This document shows, one piece after another, positions 1 to 9,812 of a stretch of DNA of 64,000 nucleotides (within the stretch, counting starts at the first letter, position 1; each line of letters opens with the position of its first letter). The position numbers were made by a program, and so were the translations under genes. Source of the stretch: Streptomyces antibioticus (lineage in GTDB: Bacteria > Actinomycetota > Actinomycetes > Streptomycetales > Streptomycetaceae). Location of the stretch: the NCBI RefSeq assembly GCF_001514065.1, contig NZ_KQ948428.1, positions 559,943 through 623,942 on the forward strand. The letters are read 5' to 3'. Below the pieces are notes generated by a model that had not been told where the DNA came from, did not search any database, and saw only the letters and a list, made by a program, of their open reading frames with translations.

Positions 1-997
1 AGGCCCGAAGGGCCGCTTCCCGTACGTCGTCGAAGGTCCGGTACGGCGGGTTCTCCGCCGCCAGGTTCGCCTCGGCGCCCGACCGGCCCACGTACGAGAC
101 ACCGACCTTGACGTTCACCGGCCCGGCGCCCGGCGCGAACTCCACGTACCCCCCGGCCCCCTTGCCCGCGACCGGCCGGCCGCCGTCGGCGAAGCCACCG
201 GTGCCGCCGCTCGCCGCGCGGGAACCGGGGTCGAGCCGGTCGTCCCGCCAGGTGCCGGTCGCCTTGAAGGCGCGGTCGAACCGGGCGGTGAAGTGCAGGG
301 TGTAGTAGGCGCGTCGGCCTTCCGGGTCGAGGTGGCCGCAGAAGTTGCCGGAGGTCACGGAGCCGGAAACGGTACGGCTCTCCGGGTCGATCTCCACCGT
401 CGAATCCGTGGACCCCACCTCGGAGTTGGCGGTGCGGATGAGCAACGAGGCGGGGCGGTCGGCCGGGTAGGTGAAGCGGGCCGAGCCGGTGCGGGCGGTG
501 GCCGTGAGGTCCGCGGTGACGCCGGAGGCGAGCGCGACCTTGTAGTGGCCGGGTTCGGCCGCCTCGTCGGCGTGGTCGAAGCCGGCGGCGTACACCGCGT
601 CCGCAGTGTCGCTCGCGGGCGAGGAGTCGACCTGTCCGGCGTACGGGAAGAACGGGATGTCGCCGCTGCCGCCCGCGCACCCGGTGCCGGACATGTGGGT
701 GAGGCTGAAGCCCCGGATGCGGGTGGCGTCGTAGTGGTAGCCGCCGGGCGCCGCCGTGCGGGTGGCGTCGCCGCGGGTGTTCTCGGGGCTCCACGAGAGC
801 ATGCCGAACGGGGTGACCGCGCCGGGGAAGACGTTGCCGCCGTCGCGGGTGCCGATGAGGGGGTCGACGTAAGGGGTGGGGTCGTCGACGAGCTCGGGAG
901 GTGCGAGGGGTGTGGCGGGCGCGGCGGCGACACCGGCGAACACCGAGGCCAGGGCGGCGGCGAGCATCAGGGGCTTCACGTGCGCCAGCCGTACCAC
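1..997 (-). CDS. GH92 family alpha-mannosidase, secreted, N-terminal part only
   Basis: Family 92 glycoside hydrolases are calcium-dependent exo-alpha-mannosidases that trim alpha-1,2 (or 1,3/1,4/1,6) mannose from glycans outside the cell. The visible part starts with a signal peptide (an Ala/Val-rich stretch ending near AAAPATP), followed by the family hallmark around YVDPLIGTRDGGNVFPGA, FGMLSWSPEN and the LTHMSGTGC block. The gene runs off the left edge, so the catalytic C-terminal domain is not seen. I placed the start at a GTG at 997; a GTG at 979 or ATG at 967 would also keep a signal peptide. Two operator-like palindromes lie just upstream (1092-1107 and 1109-1120). The family call is firm from the N-terminal motifs; linkage specificity cannot be told. 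Confidence 0.8.
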   Translation of the reverse strand, partial: MVRLAHVKPLMLAAALASVFAGVAAAPATPLAPPELVDDPTPYVDPLIGTRDGGNVFPGAVTPFGMLSWSPENTRGDATRTAAPGGYHYDATRIRGFSLTHMSGTGCAGGSGDIPFFPYAGQVDSSPASDTADAVYAAGFDHADEAAEPGHYKVALASGVTADLTATARTGSARFTYPADRPASLLIRTANSEVGSTDSTVEIDPESRTVSGSVTSGNFCGHLDPEGRRAYYTLHFTARFDRAFKATGTWRDDRLDPGSRAASGGTGGFADGGRPVAGKGAGGYVEFAPGAGPVNVKVGVSYVGRSGAEANLAAENPPYRTFDDVREAALRA

Positions 998-1091
998 GCC
1001 CGGTCGCGAACAGCCGTCCGACAGCGCCGCGGAACCACTCGGACGGGTCAATCCAACTCGCTTGACGCCACGGTCCATTGACGCGGTAAGG

Positions 1092-1107
1092 TGAGGTTTA
1101 GACCACT
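1092..1107 (-). promoter_or_regulatory. DasR-type dre-like operator
   Basis: Read on the minus strand this is AGTGGTCTAAACCTCA, which agrees with the Streptomyces DasR responsive element ACTGGTCTAGACCACT at 12 of 16 positions, including the GGTCTA...ACC core. DasR is the GntR-family N-acetylglucosamine-responsive repressor. It lies about 95 bp upstream of the GH92 start, a position suited to control of that gene. This is a motif match by eye only. Confidence 0.45.
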
Positions 1108-1108
1108 C

Positions 1109-1120
1109 GACAACGTTGTC
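1109..1120. promoter_or_regulatory. Perfect palindrome GACAACGTTGTC, LacI-type operator candidate
   Basis: A perfect 12-bp palindrome with a central CG, the usual shape of LacI-family operators, next to the dre-like site. The gap from 998 to 1302 holds no other recognisable gene; these two sites are what it contains. A sugar-responsive LacI repressor of the GH92 gene is the simplest reading, but no such regulator is in the window. Confidence 0.4.
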
Positions 1121-1302
1121 CGATCCGCCGCGCTGTCGCCGTCTTCAGCCACTCCGCACCCGGGCAGAGACTCCCCCCTCGCCTGCCCGGCTCGCGGACC
1201 CGGTGGGGGTGTCCACCGGGTCCGCACCTGAGCCCTGGGGCCGACCGAACCCCGCGCCCTCTCCCCGGCGCCGCCCCCCGACTCCCGCCTCCTACCGCGG
1301 TG

Positions 1303-1815
1303 TCATCGGCGGCGCCGGCCAGACGTCGGCTCCCCCGACGCGGGGAGCGGGTCCTCCCGGCCGCCCGCCAGCCGGCGCCGCCACCACAGGTCGCCCCGCC
1401 ACTGACGCTCCGCGGCGAAGGGGTCGGGGAGGGTGCGTCTCAGGTACGCGGCGTCCAAGTCGCCCACGGCACGGGCGAGTTCGGCGCGTGGGCGGGGAGG
1501 CAACCGGGTGCGGACCTCGTCCAGTACGTCGCGGGCGTGCCGGACGTCGTCGAAGGAGCAGCCGCGGCAGGAGCACTCCGCGTCCTGCGGGTAGCGGGGG
1601 CGTCGGCCCGCCGGTTGCAGGAACCGGCGGTAGCGCCGCAGGGCCTGGTCGGTGGCGCCGGAGTAGACGTAATTGTCGCCCGGAAGCCCTTCAACGCGGG
1701 CTATGGCCAGGCTGGTTCGGGTGGAGAGGCCATGGATGCGGGCCGGCGGAAGGCCCCACCGCGGGGCACTGGCGGGTCGGGCGGCGCGCAGCGCGCCGGG
1801 ACGCCTACGCGGCAT
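1303..1815 (-). CDS. Hypothetical protein with a CxC-x2-C cluster
   Basis: A 170-residue protein, very rich in arginine, with the segment ECSCRGCSFDDVRHARDVLD in the middle; the three closely spaced cysteines could bind a metal. The N-terminal third has no clear fold, and the C-terminal half is predicted helical. I do not recognise the family. The start ATG at 1815 follows GAAAGGA. It sits between the LPMO gene and the GH92 gene on the same strand, 125 bp after the LPMO stop, so co-transcription is possible but not shown. Codon bias is typical of the neighbours, which supports it being real. Confidence 0.5.
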   Translation of the reverse strand: MPRRRPGALRAARPASAPRWGLPPARIHGLSTRTSLAIARVEGLPGDNYVYSGATDQALRRYRRFLQPAGRRPRYPQDAECSCRGCSFDDVRHARDVLDEVRTRLPPRPRAELARAVGDLDAAYLRRTLPDPFAAERQWRGDLWWRRRLAGGREDPLPASGEPTSGRRRR

Positions 1816-1940
1816 CGTCCTTTCGGGACGCGGCCGGCACGGTCATGCGGGTCGTGAACATCATGTCCGCCATCATGTCATCGCCGACGGACCCGGTGAG
1901 CGGCGGCTCGTGGCCCACCGGGTCCGCAGGCCGGCCGGGG

Positions 1941-3029
1941 TTACCCGACGCGACAGGGCAACGTGGTCGCCGTATCACCGCCGGAGCCGGTCACGACGTA
2001 CCCGAACGTCGCGCTCTGTCCTGGGCTCAGGGACCCGTTCCAGTCGGCGTTGTGGACCATCACCCCCTGGCCGGTGTAGGTGGCGTTGCCGTTCCAGAGG
2101 CTGTCGACCTTCTGGCCGCTCGGGAGCGTCCAGTCGACCATCCAGCCCAGCATCGGGACGTCGCCGGAGTTGGTGACGGTCACCTCGGACTGGTAGCCGC
2201 CGCTCCAACTGCCGGTCGTCCTGCGAGTGGCGGTGCAGGCGCCGGGGACCGGTTCGGTCGGGTTGCCCGGTTCGTGGATGCCGGTCACCTCGCCGTGACC
2301 GCCGTCGAAGACGACGTCAGAGCAGGAGTAGAAGGTCTCCGAGCTGTCCGAGCGCTGCCAGACCATGTAGATGATGTGGCGGCCCGACTTGTTGGACGGA
2401 AGCTGCCCGGTCCAGGAGTAGTTGGCATCGACCGTGCCCGGGCTGCCGTGGAGGGGCGGGTGGTCGACGGAGAGGAAGGGCCGGTCCTCGATGTCGTTCC
2501 AGGTGAGGGTCTTGGTCGGGTCGAAGCCGTCCTTGGTGACGTAGACGTAGAACCAACCCGGGTGCGCCGCCCAGGCGTTGTAGGAGAAGTCGACGGTCGC
2601 GCCCGAGGTGAGGTGGGTCAACGGCCAGTCGTTGCGCGGGGCGTTGAAGCCGGTGAAGTTGGTGTTGCCGCCGCTGCACAGCTGGCCGTCCGGTACGAAG
2701 CCGCGGGTGCGGCCAGCGCCGTCCGAGCGGAGCACCGAGAACCAGTTGTAGAACGGTGTGGTGCCGCTGACCGCCTGCGCGTTCTTGCAGGCCGGGTTGA
2801 CCGGCTTGATCTCACCGGTGTCGGTCAGCGCGTCCTGCCAGCACAGGAAGGTACGGCTGGCGGGCTTCATCGGGGTGCCGTGGGCCTCCGCCTGCCCGCC
2901 GGCCGTGACGACCAGGGCGACGGCGGGGATGGCGGCGAGCAGGGAGACCAGGACGAGGAAGAGGGCTCTGGCGCGAGTCGGAAGCACTAATCGGCGACCT
3001 GGGGACGCCGCTGATTTTGTCAGGATCAT
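1941..3029 (-). CDS. Secreted AA10 lytic polysaccharide monooxygenase with CBM2
   Basis: Copper-dependent monooxygenase that oxidatively cleaves crystalline cellulose (some members chitin). A 49-residue export signal ends at AEA, exposing His50 as the mature N-terminus (HGTPM), the first ligand of the copper histidine brace. The second His is in AWAAHPGWFYVYVT. The AA10 domain runs to about residue 240; a Pro/Thr linker and a CBM2 cellulose-binding module follow (about 260-362, with the Trp-rich WSGGY, WTLPSGQ and HNADWNG segments). The start ATG at 3029 was chosen because it gives the signal peptide and follows AAGGAA; the longer frame upstream crosses the operator. A perfect CebR box lies 100 bp upstream, so expression should respond to cellobiose. 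Confidence 0.93.
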   Translation of the reverse strand: MILTKSAASPGRRLVLPTRARALFLVLVSLLAAIPAVALVVTAGGQAEAHGTPMKPASRTFLCWQDALTDTGEIKPVNPACKNAQAVSGTTPFYNWFSVLRSDGAGRTRGFVPDGQLCSGGNTNFTGFNAPRNDWPLTHLTSGATVDFSYNAWAAHPGWFYVYVTKDGFDPTKTLTWNDIEDRPFLSVDHPPLHGSPGTVDANYSWTGQLPSNKSGRHIIYMVWQRSDSSETFYSCSDVVFDGGHGEVTGIHEPGNPTEPVPGACTATRRTTGSWSGGYQSEVTVTNSGDVPMLGWMVDWTLPSGQKVDSLWNGNATYTGQGVMVHNADWNGSLSPGQSATFGYVVTGSGGDTATTLPCRVG

Positions 3030-3128
3030 GACAGTCCAGTCCGTTCCTTGAGGTACGGGCCGTGCGGATGCGTGTGCGGAGGGGCGGGGTGGGTGGTCCC
3101 CCTTCGGATGGGTTCCGGTCCATCCGCA

Positions 3129-3142
3129 TGGGAGCGCTCCCA
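3129..3142. promoter_or_regulatory. CebR box upstream of the LPMO gene
   Basis: TGGGAGCGCTCCCA is a perfect 14-bp palindrome, identical to the consensus operator of CebR, the LacI-family cellobiose-responsive repressor of cellulolysis genes in Streptomyces. It is about 100 bp upstream of the LPMO start on the minus strand. The divergent Uma2 gene starts 169 bp away, so control of that gene is less likely. Confidence 0.85.
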
Positions 3143-3310
3143 CCCCGCCTGTGGCGGAAGGTAGCGCGAATAGGGGCGGGTGTAAACGGTCGGCGCAGGA
3201 GGGTCTGCCGTCAACGGCACGCCATGGCCTCGCCGGTTCGAGGGACGGTACCTTCGTACGTACGGTCACGCCGCGTATCGGCGTCCACACTGGCGTCCAT
3301 GGGAGCAGTG

Positions 3311-3913
3311 ATGACGACACCCCAGCAGGGACAGGCCACCGAGGACACCTGGATGTTCCCCCCGGCCGACGGCTGGACCTTCGACCAGGTCAAGGACTTG
3401 GAGCTGCCCTTCGACTGGGAACTCGTGGACGGACGGATCGTGGTTCGAGGACAGACCAAGTTTTGGCACAACCGTGTGCGGGACAAGATCGTGAGCGGCC
3501 TGGAGACGGCGCACACCCAGCCGTACGAGGTCGTGGCCGAGCAGTGCGTGATGGTCGACGCCCAGAACACGCCCAAGCCCGATGTGATCGTCTTCGACCC
3601 CCGAGAGCTGGACTTCTTCGAGCTCGAATGTGTCCCGGTGGCCAAGGTCGCCCTCGTCGTGGAGGTGGTCTCTCCCGGCTCCCGCCAGGACGACCGCGTA
3701 CGCAAACCGGTCCTCTTCGCCACGCACAAGGTCCCGTACTACTGGCGCGTCGAACTGGACCGCGACCAGAAGCTCGCGGTCCACGAGTACTGGCTCAACG
3801 CGGACACCCTCACGTACTTCCCCGCGCCATCCCACCCCGTGCACCACGACAAGCTCGTCACCGAACTGCCCTTCCCCATCGAGATCGACCTCGACGCGCT
3901 CCTCGGCTTCTGA
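3311..3913 (+). CDS. Uma2 family (DUF820) putative endonuclease
   Basis: A 200-residue single-domain protein with the PD-(D/E)xK-like core of the Uma2/DUF820 family: KPDVIVFDP (Asp), then VALVVEVVSPGS (Glu) and a later Lys in DDRVRKPVLFATHKVPYYW. Such proteins are very numerous in Streptomyces and cyanobacteria; a nuclease role is inferred from the fold and their true substrate is unknown. The ATG at 3311 follows GGGAG at a 5-base spacing; a longer reading frame upstream lacks such a site. It is monocistronic, convergent with the HD gene 18 bp downstream. Confidence 0.8.
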   Translation: MTTPQQGQATEDTWMFPPADGWTFDQVKDLELPFDWELVDGRIVVRGQTKFWHNRVRDKIVSGLETAHTQPYEVVAEQCVMVDAQNTPKPDVIVFDPRELDFFELECVPVAKVALVVEVVSPGSRQDDRVRKPVLFATHKVPYYWRVELDRDQKLAVHEYWLNADTLTYFPAPSHPVHHDKLVTELPFPIEIDLDALLGF

Positions 3914-3931
3914 GCCTGGTGGGCGGCCCCT

Positions 3932-4522
3932 TCACACGGGATACGCCCCCTGAAAGGCGAGCCGTGCCTCCGCCCCCTCCCCCACGGCCGTCAGCAGGTC
4001 GTCGAGGTCGAGGAACTCCTCCCACGCCGTGCGCCCGCTAGCCTCGGCCAGCGCCCTGACCACCAGGTCCTCCAACTCCGGGACGCGCTTGTTCTTCCAT
4101 GCCTTGTCGGCGAGGCTGACCAGCAGATCCTCGATCGTCACGTCCGGCGCGGTCCAACTCGCGTGGGTGGCGGCGAACCGGGCCAGGTACGGGGTGATGC
4201 CATGGCTCAACAGCAGCTCACGACCGGCGACTTCGTGCGCCGAGCCGGGGCCGGAGAGTTCCGTGGTGTGCGCCGTCTTGCCTATGTCGTGCGTGGCCGC
4301 GCCGAACAGCACCGCCTCGCGGTCGAACGGGAGTTGAGGATGCTGCCGCGTCACCCACTCCACGAGGTCGTACGCCACGTCGTGCACCGCCCTCAGATGC
4401 GCGGCCAGCCGCGGCGGCGCGTCCAGCTCGCGCAGCAGCTCGGCCGCCCGGTCCGGCAGCGGGCGAAGGGTCGGGTCGCCGGGGTCGTGCAGGGCGCGGT
4501 GGAGGAGGTCCGGGGTGGTCAC
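3932..4522 (-). CDS. HD domain phosphohydrolase
   Basis: A 196-residue HD-superfamily metal-dependent phosphohydrolase. The motif order is visible: a His in LRAVHDVAYDLVEW, the HD pair in FGAATHDIGKTAH, HEVAG and a late Asp in VSLADKAWKNKRV. The substrate cannot be read from sequence; relatives act on nucleotides. The frame opens with GTG at 4522 with no clear Shine-Dalgarno sequence, so the transcript may be leaderless. It lies downstream of acnA on the same strand but is separated from it by a strong hairpin at 4593-4632, so it probably has its own promoter. Confidence 0.75.
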   Translation of the reverse strand: MTTPDLLHRALHDPGDPTLRPLPDRAAELLRELDAPPRLAAHLRAVHDVAYDLVEWVTRQHPQLPFDREAVLFGAATHDIGKTAHTTELSGPGSAHEVAGRELLLSHGITPYLARFAATHASWTAPDVTIEDLLVSLADKAWKNKRVPELEDLVVRALAEASGRTAWEEFLDLDDLLTAVGEGAEARLAFQGAYPV

Positions 4523-4592
4523 GCGGACAGGGTACGGCGATCGCCGACGCCGGTCTCAGGGCATGTCCCGGCGGGCCGAGGCCGGGAACGCC

Positions 4593-4632
4593 GAAGGCCC
4601 GTGTCCCCGGTACGCCGGGGACACGGGCCTTC
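4593..4632 (-). terminator. Strong hairpin terminator after acnA
   Basis: An 18-bp perfect stem (GAAGGCCCGTGTCCCCGG pairing with its complement) closes a 4-base loop TACG, 9 bases past the acnA stop codon. There is no U-tract, as is usual in Streptomyces. Confidence 0.85.
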
Positions 4633-4641
4633 CGGGAAGGA

Positions 4642-7446
<2,805 letters not shown>

Positions 7447-7488
7447 GTAACCCTAACCAGGGTGGCGGCTGCGGTACGCCTCGACAGA

Positions 7489-7506
7489 TATCTCGATGTC
7501 GAGATA
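7489..7506. promoter_or_regulatory. Inverted repeat TATCTCGA-TG-TCGAGATA
   Basis: A perfect 8-2-8 inverted repeat between acnA and the genes to its right. It contains the pattern ATCTC-N6-GAGAT, which recurs with identical spacing just upstream of the XRE-MurA start (8081-8096). The shared site suggests one regulator acting on both; the XRE domain of the MurA fusion is the nearest candidate. Confidence 0.6.
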
Positions 7507-7846
7507 ACTCTAGTACATGGGGTCGGGATGGTCATGCCCGCCCTCCGTTTGTGACGTCCCACACGCCCTAGGCTCACCTGGTGATTATCCGGCGGGACGA
7601 CGCCTTCGGCGCGGGCGGCGCCTTCGGCGCGGGCGGCGGCCTCCGGCACGCCCTGCGCGCCCACCTCATCCACCCTGCGCCCGGACGACCTCGCGGCCGC
7701 CACCGGGTGTCACGGCACCGGCGCCTCGTCACCACCGCCCCGGCGGCATCGGTCACCTTCGAGGAGCCGGCCGAGTTCTGCCATCAGTACGCCAAGTCGG
7801 GGTAACCGACAGGTACGTTGCCAGACCCCCGAAGGGAGGCGTACGC
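7507..7846. other. 340-bp stretch without a confident gene
   Basis: An open frame from 7581 to 7805 (plus strand, 74 codons) is the only candidate. It includes an exact 18-bp tandem duplication (7602-7619 and 7620-7637) encoding repeated AFGAGG. The predicted protein is rich in Arg/His/Pro, has no recognisable domain and lacks a convincing ribosome binding site, so I do not call it a gene. The right end supplies the promoter of the DUF4236 gene. Confidence 0.4.
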
Positions 7847-8044
7847 ATGCCCCTGACGTTCCGCAAGAGTTTCCGCATCCTGCCCGGCGTACGGCTGAAC
7901 ATCAACCGGCGCTCCTGGTCCATCACCACCGGCGGAAAGAGCGGTCCGCGCCACACCCACAGCAGCACCGGACGTCGTACGACATCGGTCGATTTGCCCG
8001 GACCTTTCGGATGGCGTCGCACCCGTACCGATAAGAGGCATTGA
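7847..8044 (+). CDS. DUF4236 family small protein
   Basis: A 65-residue basic protein. The N-terminus MPLTFRKSFRILPGVRLNI followed by a W-S-I-T-T-G-G stretch and an R-T-T-S-V-D-L-P-G block is the DUF4236 signature, a short beta-rich domain of unknown function found in bacteria and phages. Start ATG 7847 has AGGGAGG eight bases upstream. It sits between the acnA promoter and the XRE-MurA gene, whose operator begins 36 bp after its stop. Confidence 0.7.
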   Translation: MPLTFRKSFRILPGVRLNINRRSWSITTGGKSGPRHTHSSTGRRTTSVDLPGPFGWRRTRTDKRH

Positions 8045-8080
8045 CGGGCCATCACCCGAATGGCCCCATCGAGATGTGCC

Positions 8081-8096
8081 ATCTCATATCTGAGAT
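8081..8096. promoter_or_regulatory. Operator-like repeat ATCTC-N6-GAGAT before XRE-MurA
   Basis: A perfect inverted repeat (ATCTCA-tatc-TGAGAT), ending 12 bases before the ATG of the XRE-MurA gene, where it would overlap the -10 region or transcript start. It shares half-sites and spacing with the repeat at 7489-7506 upstream of acnA. An extra GAGAT half-site is at 8071-8075. Autoregulation by the XRE domain of the encoded protein is inferred. Confidence 0.55.
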
Positions 8097-8108
8097 AGCC
8101 TCAACCTC

Positions 8109-9638
8109 ATGGCAGACGATTACCTCGTACGCATCGGCAAGCTCATCCGTGACGCCCGGCAACACCGTGGCTGGACACAGTCGCAGCTCGCGGAGGCGCT
8201 CGGCACCAGTCAGAGCGCCGTCAACCGCATCGAGCGCGGCAACCAGAACATCAGCCTTGAGATGATCGCTCGAATCGGTGAGGCCTTGGAGAGCGAGATC
8301 GTCTCCCTGGGCTACGCGGGCCCGATGCACCTGCGAGTCGTCGGCGGGCGCCGGCTGTCCGGCGCCATCGACGTCAAGACCAGCAAGAACGCGTGCGTGG
8401 CACTGCTGTGCGCCTCTTTGCTCAACAAGGGGCGCACAGTGCTGCGTCGGGTCGCCCGCATCGAGGAGGTCTACCGCCTGCTGGAGGTACTGAACTCCAT
8501 CGGCGTGCGCACCCGCTGGATCAACGAGGGCGTCGACCTGGAGATCGTGCCGCCGGCCCGGCTGGACATGGCCGCGATCGACGCGGACGCGGCCCGCCGC
8601 ACCCGCTCGATCATCATGTTCCTCGGCCCGCTGCTGCACCGCATGGACGGCTTCAAACTGCCGTACGCCGGTGGCTGCGACCTCGGCACGCGAACCATCG
8701 AGCCGCACATGATCGCGCTGCGCCGCTTCGGCCTGGACATCGCGGCGACCGAGGGGCTCTACCACGCGCGGGTGGACCGCTCGATCTCCCCCGACCGCCC
8801 GATCGTGCTGACCGAGCGCGGCGACACCGTGACCGAGAACGCGCTGCTGGCCGCCGCGCGCCACGACGGCGTCACGGTCATCCGCAACGCCTCCTCCAAC
8901 TACATGGTCCAGGACCTCTGCTTCTTCCTGGAGGCGCTCGGCGTCAAGGTCGAGGGCATCGGCACCACCACCCTCACCGTGCACGGCATGCCGACCATCG
9001 ACGTGGACGTCGACTACTCCCCCTCCGAGGACCCGGTCGAGGCGATGAGCCTGCTGGCCGCCGCGGTGGTCACGGAGTCGGAGCTGACGGTCCGCCGGGT
9101 GCCCATCGAGTTCCTGGAGATCGAGCTCGCGGTCCTGGAGGAGATGGGCCTCGACCACGACCGCACGCCGGAGTACTTCGCCGACAACGGCCGTACCCGC
9201 CTGGTCGACCTGACGGTCCGCCCGAGCAAGCTCGAAGCGCCGATCGACAAGATCCACCCGATGCCGTTCCCGGGCCTGAACATCGACAACGTCCCGTTCT
9301 TCGCGGCCATCGCGGCCTCAGCGCAGGGCCAGACGCTGATCCATGACTGGGTCTACGACAACCGCGCGATCTACCTGACGGACCTCAACCGCCTCGGCGG
9401 CAGGCTCCAGTTGCTGGACCCGCACCGCGTGCTGGTCGAGGGCCCGACCCGCTGGCGCGCCGCCGAGATGATGTGCCCGCCGGCACTCCGTCCCGCCGTG
9501 GTCGTCCTGCTGGCGATGATGGCGGCGGAGGGCACGTCCGTACTGCGGAACGTGTACGTCATCAACCGGGGCTACGAGGACCTCGCCGAGCGGCTCAACA
9601 GCATCGGGGCGCAGATCGAGATCTTCCGGGACATCTGA
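8109..9638 (+). CDS. XRE helix-turn-helix fused to MurA-like enolpyruvyl transferase
   Basis: A 509-residue fusion. Residues 6-65 form a XRE/Cro helix-turn-helix (IRDARQHRGWTQSQLAEALG, SQSAVNRIERG). Residues 73-505 are a full EPSP synthase/MurA domain, which in MurA transfers enolpyruvate from PEP to UDP-GlcNAc, the first step of peptidoglycan synthesis. Catalytic elements are kept: Lys93-Asn94 in TSKNA, and Cys190 in YAGGCDLG, equivalent to Cys115 of E. coli MurA (the fosfomycin target). It could therefore be an active second MurA, a sugar-nucleotide-sensing repressor, or both. No Shine-Dalgarno sequence precedes ATG 8109, suggesting leaderless translation. Synteny next to acnA suggests a core gene. 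Confidence 0.88.
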   Translation: MADDYLVRIGKLIRDARQHRGWTQSQLAEALGTSQSAVNRIERGNQNISLEMIARIGEALESEIVSLGYAGPMHLRVVGGRRLSGAIDVKTSKNACVALLCASLLNKGRTVLRRVARIEEVYRLLEVLNSIGVRTRWINEGVDLEIVPPARLDMAAIDADAARRTRSIIMFLGPLLHRMDGFKLPYAGGCDLGTRTIEPHMIALRRFGLDIAATEGLYHARVDRSISPDRPIVLTERGDTVTENALLAAARHDGVTVIRNASSNYMVQDLCFFLEALGVKVEGIGTTTLTVHGMPTIDVDVDYSPSEDPVEAMSLLAAAVVTESELTVRRVPIEFLEIELAVLEEMGLDHDRTPEYFADNGRTRLVDLTVRPSKLEAPIDKIHPMPFPGLNIDNVPFFAAIAASAQGQTLIHDWVYDNRAIYLTDLNRLGGRLQLLDPHRVLVEGPTRWRAAEMMCPPALRPAVVVLLAMMAAEGTSVLRNVYVINRGYEDLAERLNSIGAQIEIFRDI

Positions 9639-9661
9639 TCATCCCTCGCAGGAAGGCCGTC

Positions 9662-9704
9662 GCACCCCTCCTGGCCTGCTCCGACGCAAGGCTGGAAGGG
9701 GTGC
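9662..9704 (+). terminator. Possible hairpin after XRE-MurA
   Basis: GCACCCCT pairs perfectly with AGGGGTGC around a 27-base loop that can itself fold partly (CCTGGCC/GGCTGG). It is 23 bases past the stop codon. The large loop makes this a weak call. Confidence 0.35.
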
Positions 9705-9812
9705 CGCGGCTGCTCTGAGACTCTGAATCGGGAGCAAACCTCCAACCGCACGGAAGTGCAGCGGATGACGTGTTGAGCTCATCCCGGTCTGCTCAGCAGA
9801 AGGAGTGCGCCC

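Noticed and set aside
7602-7637. 18-bp tandem duplication as a regulatory repeat
   Set aside because: Only two units, GC-rich and simple in composition; probably ordinary slippage.
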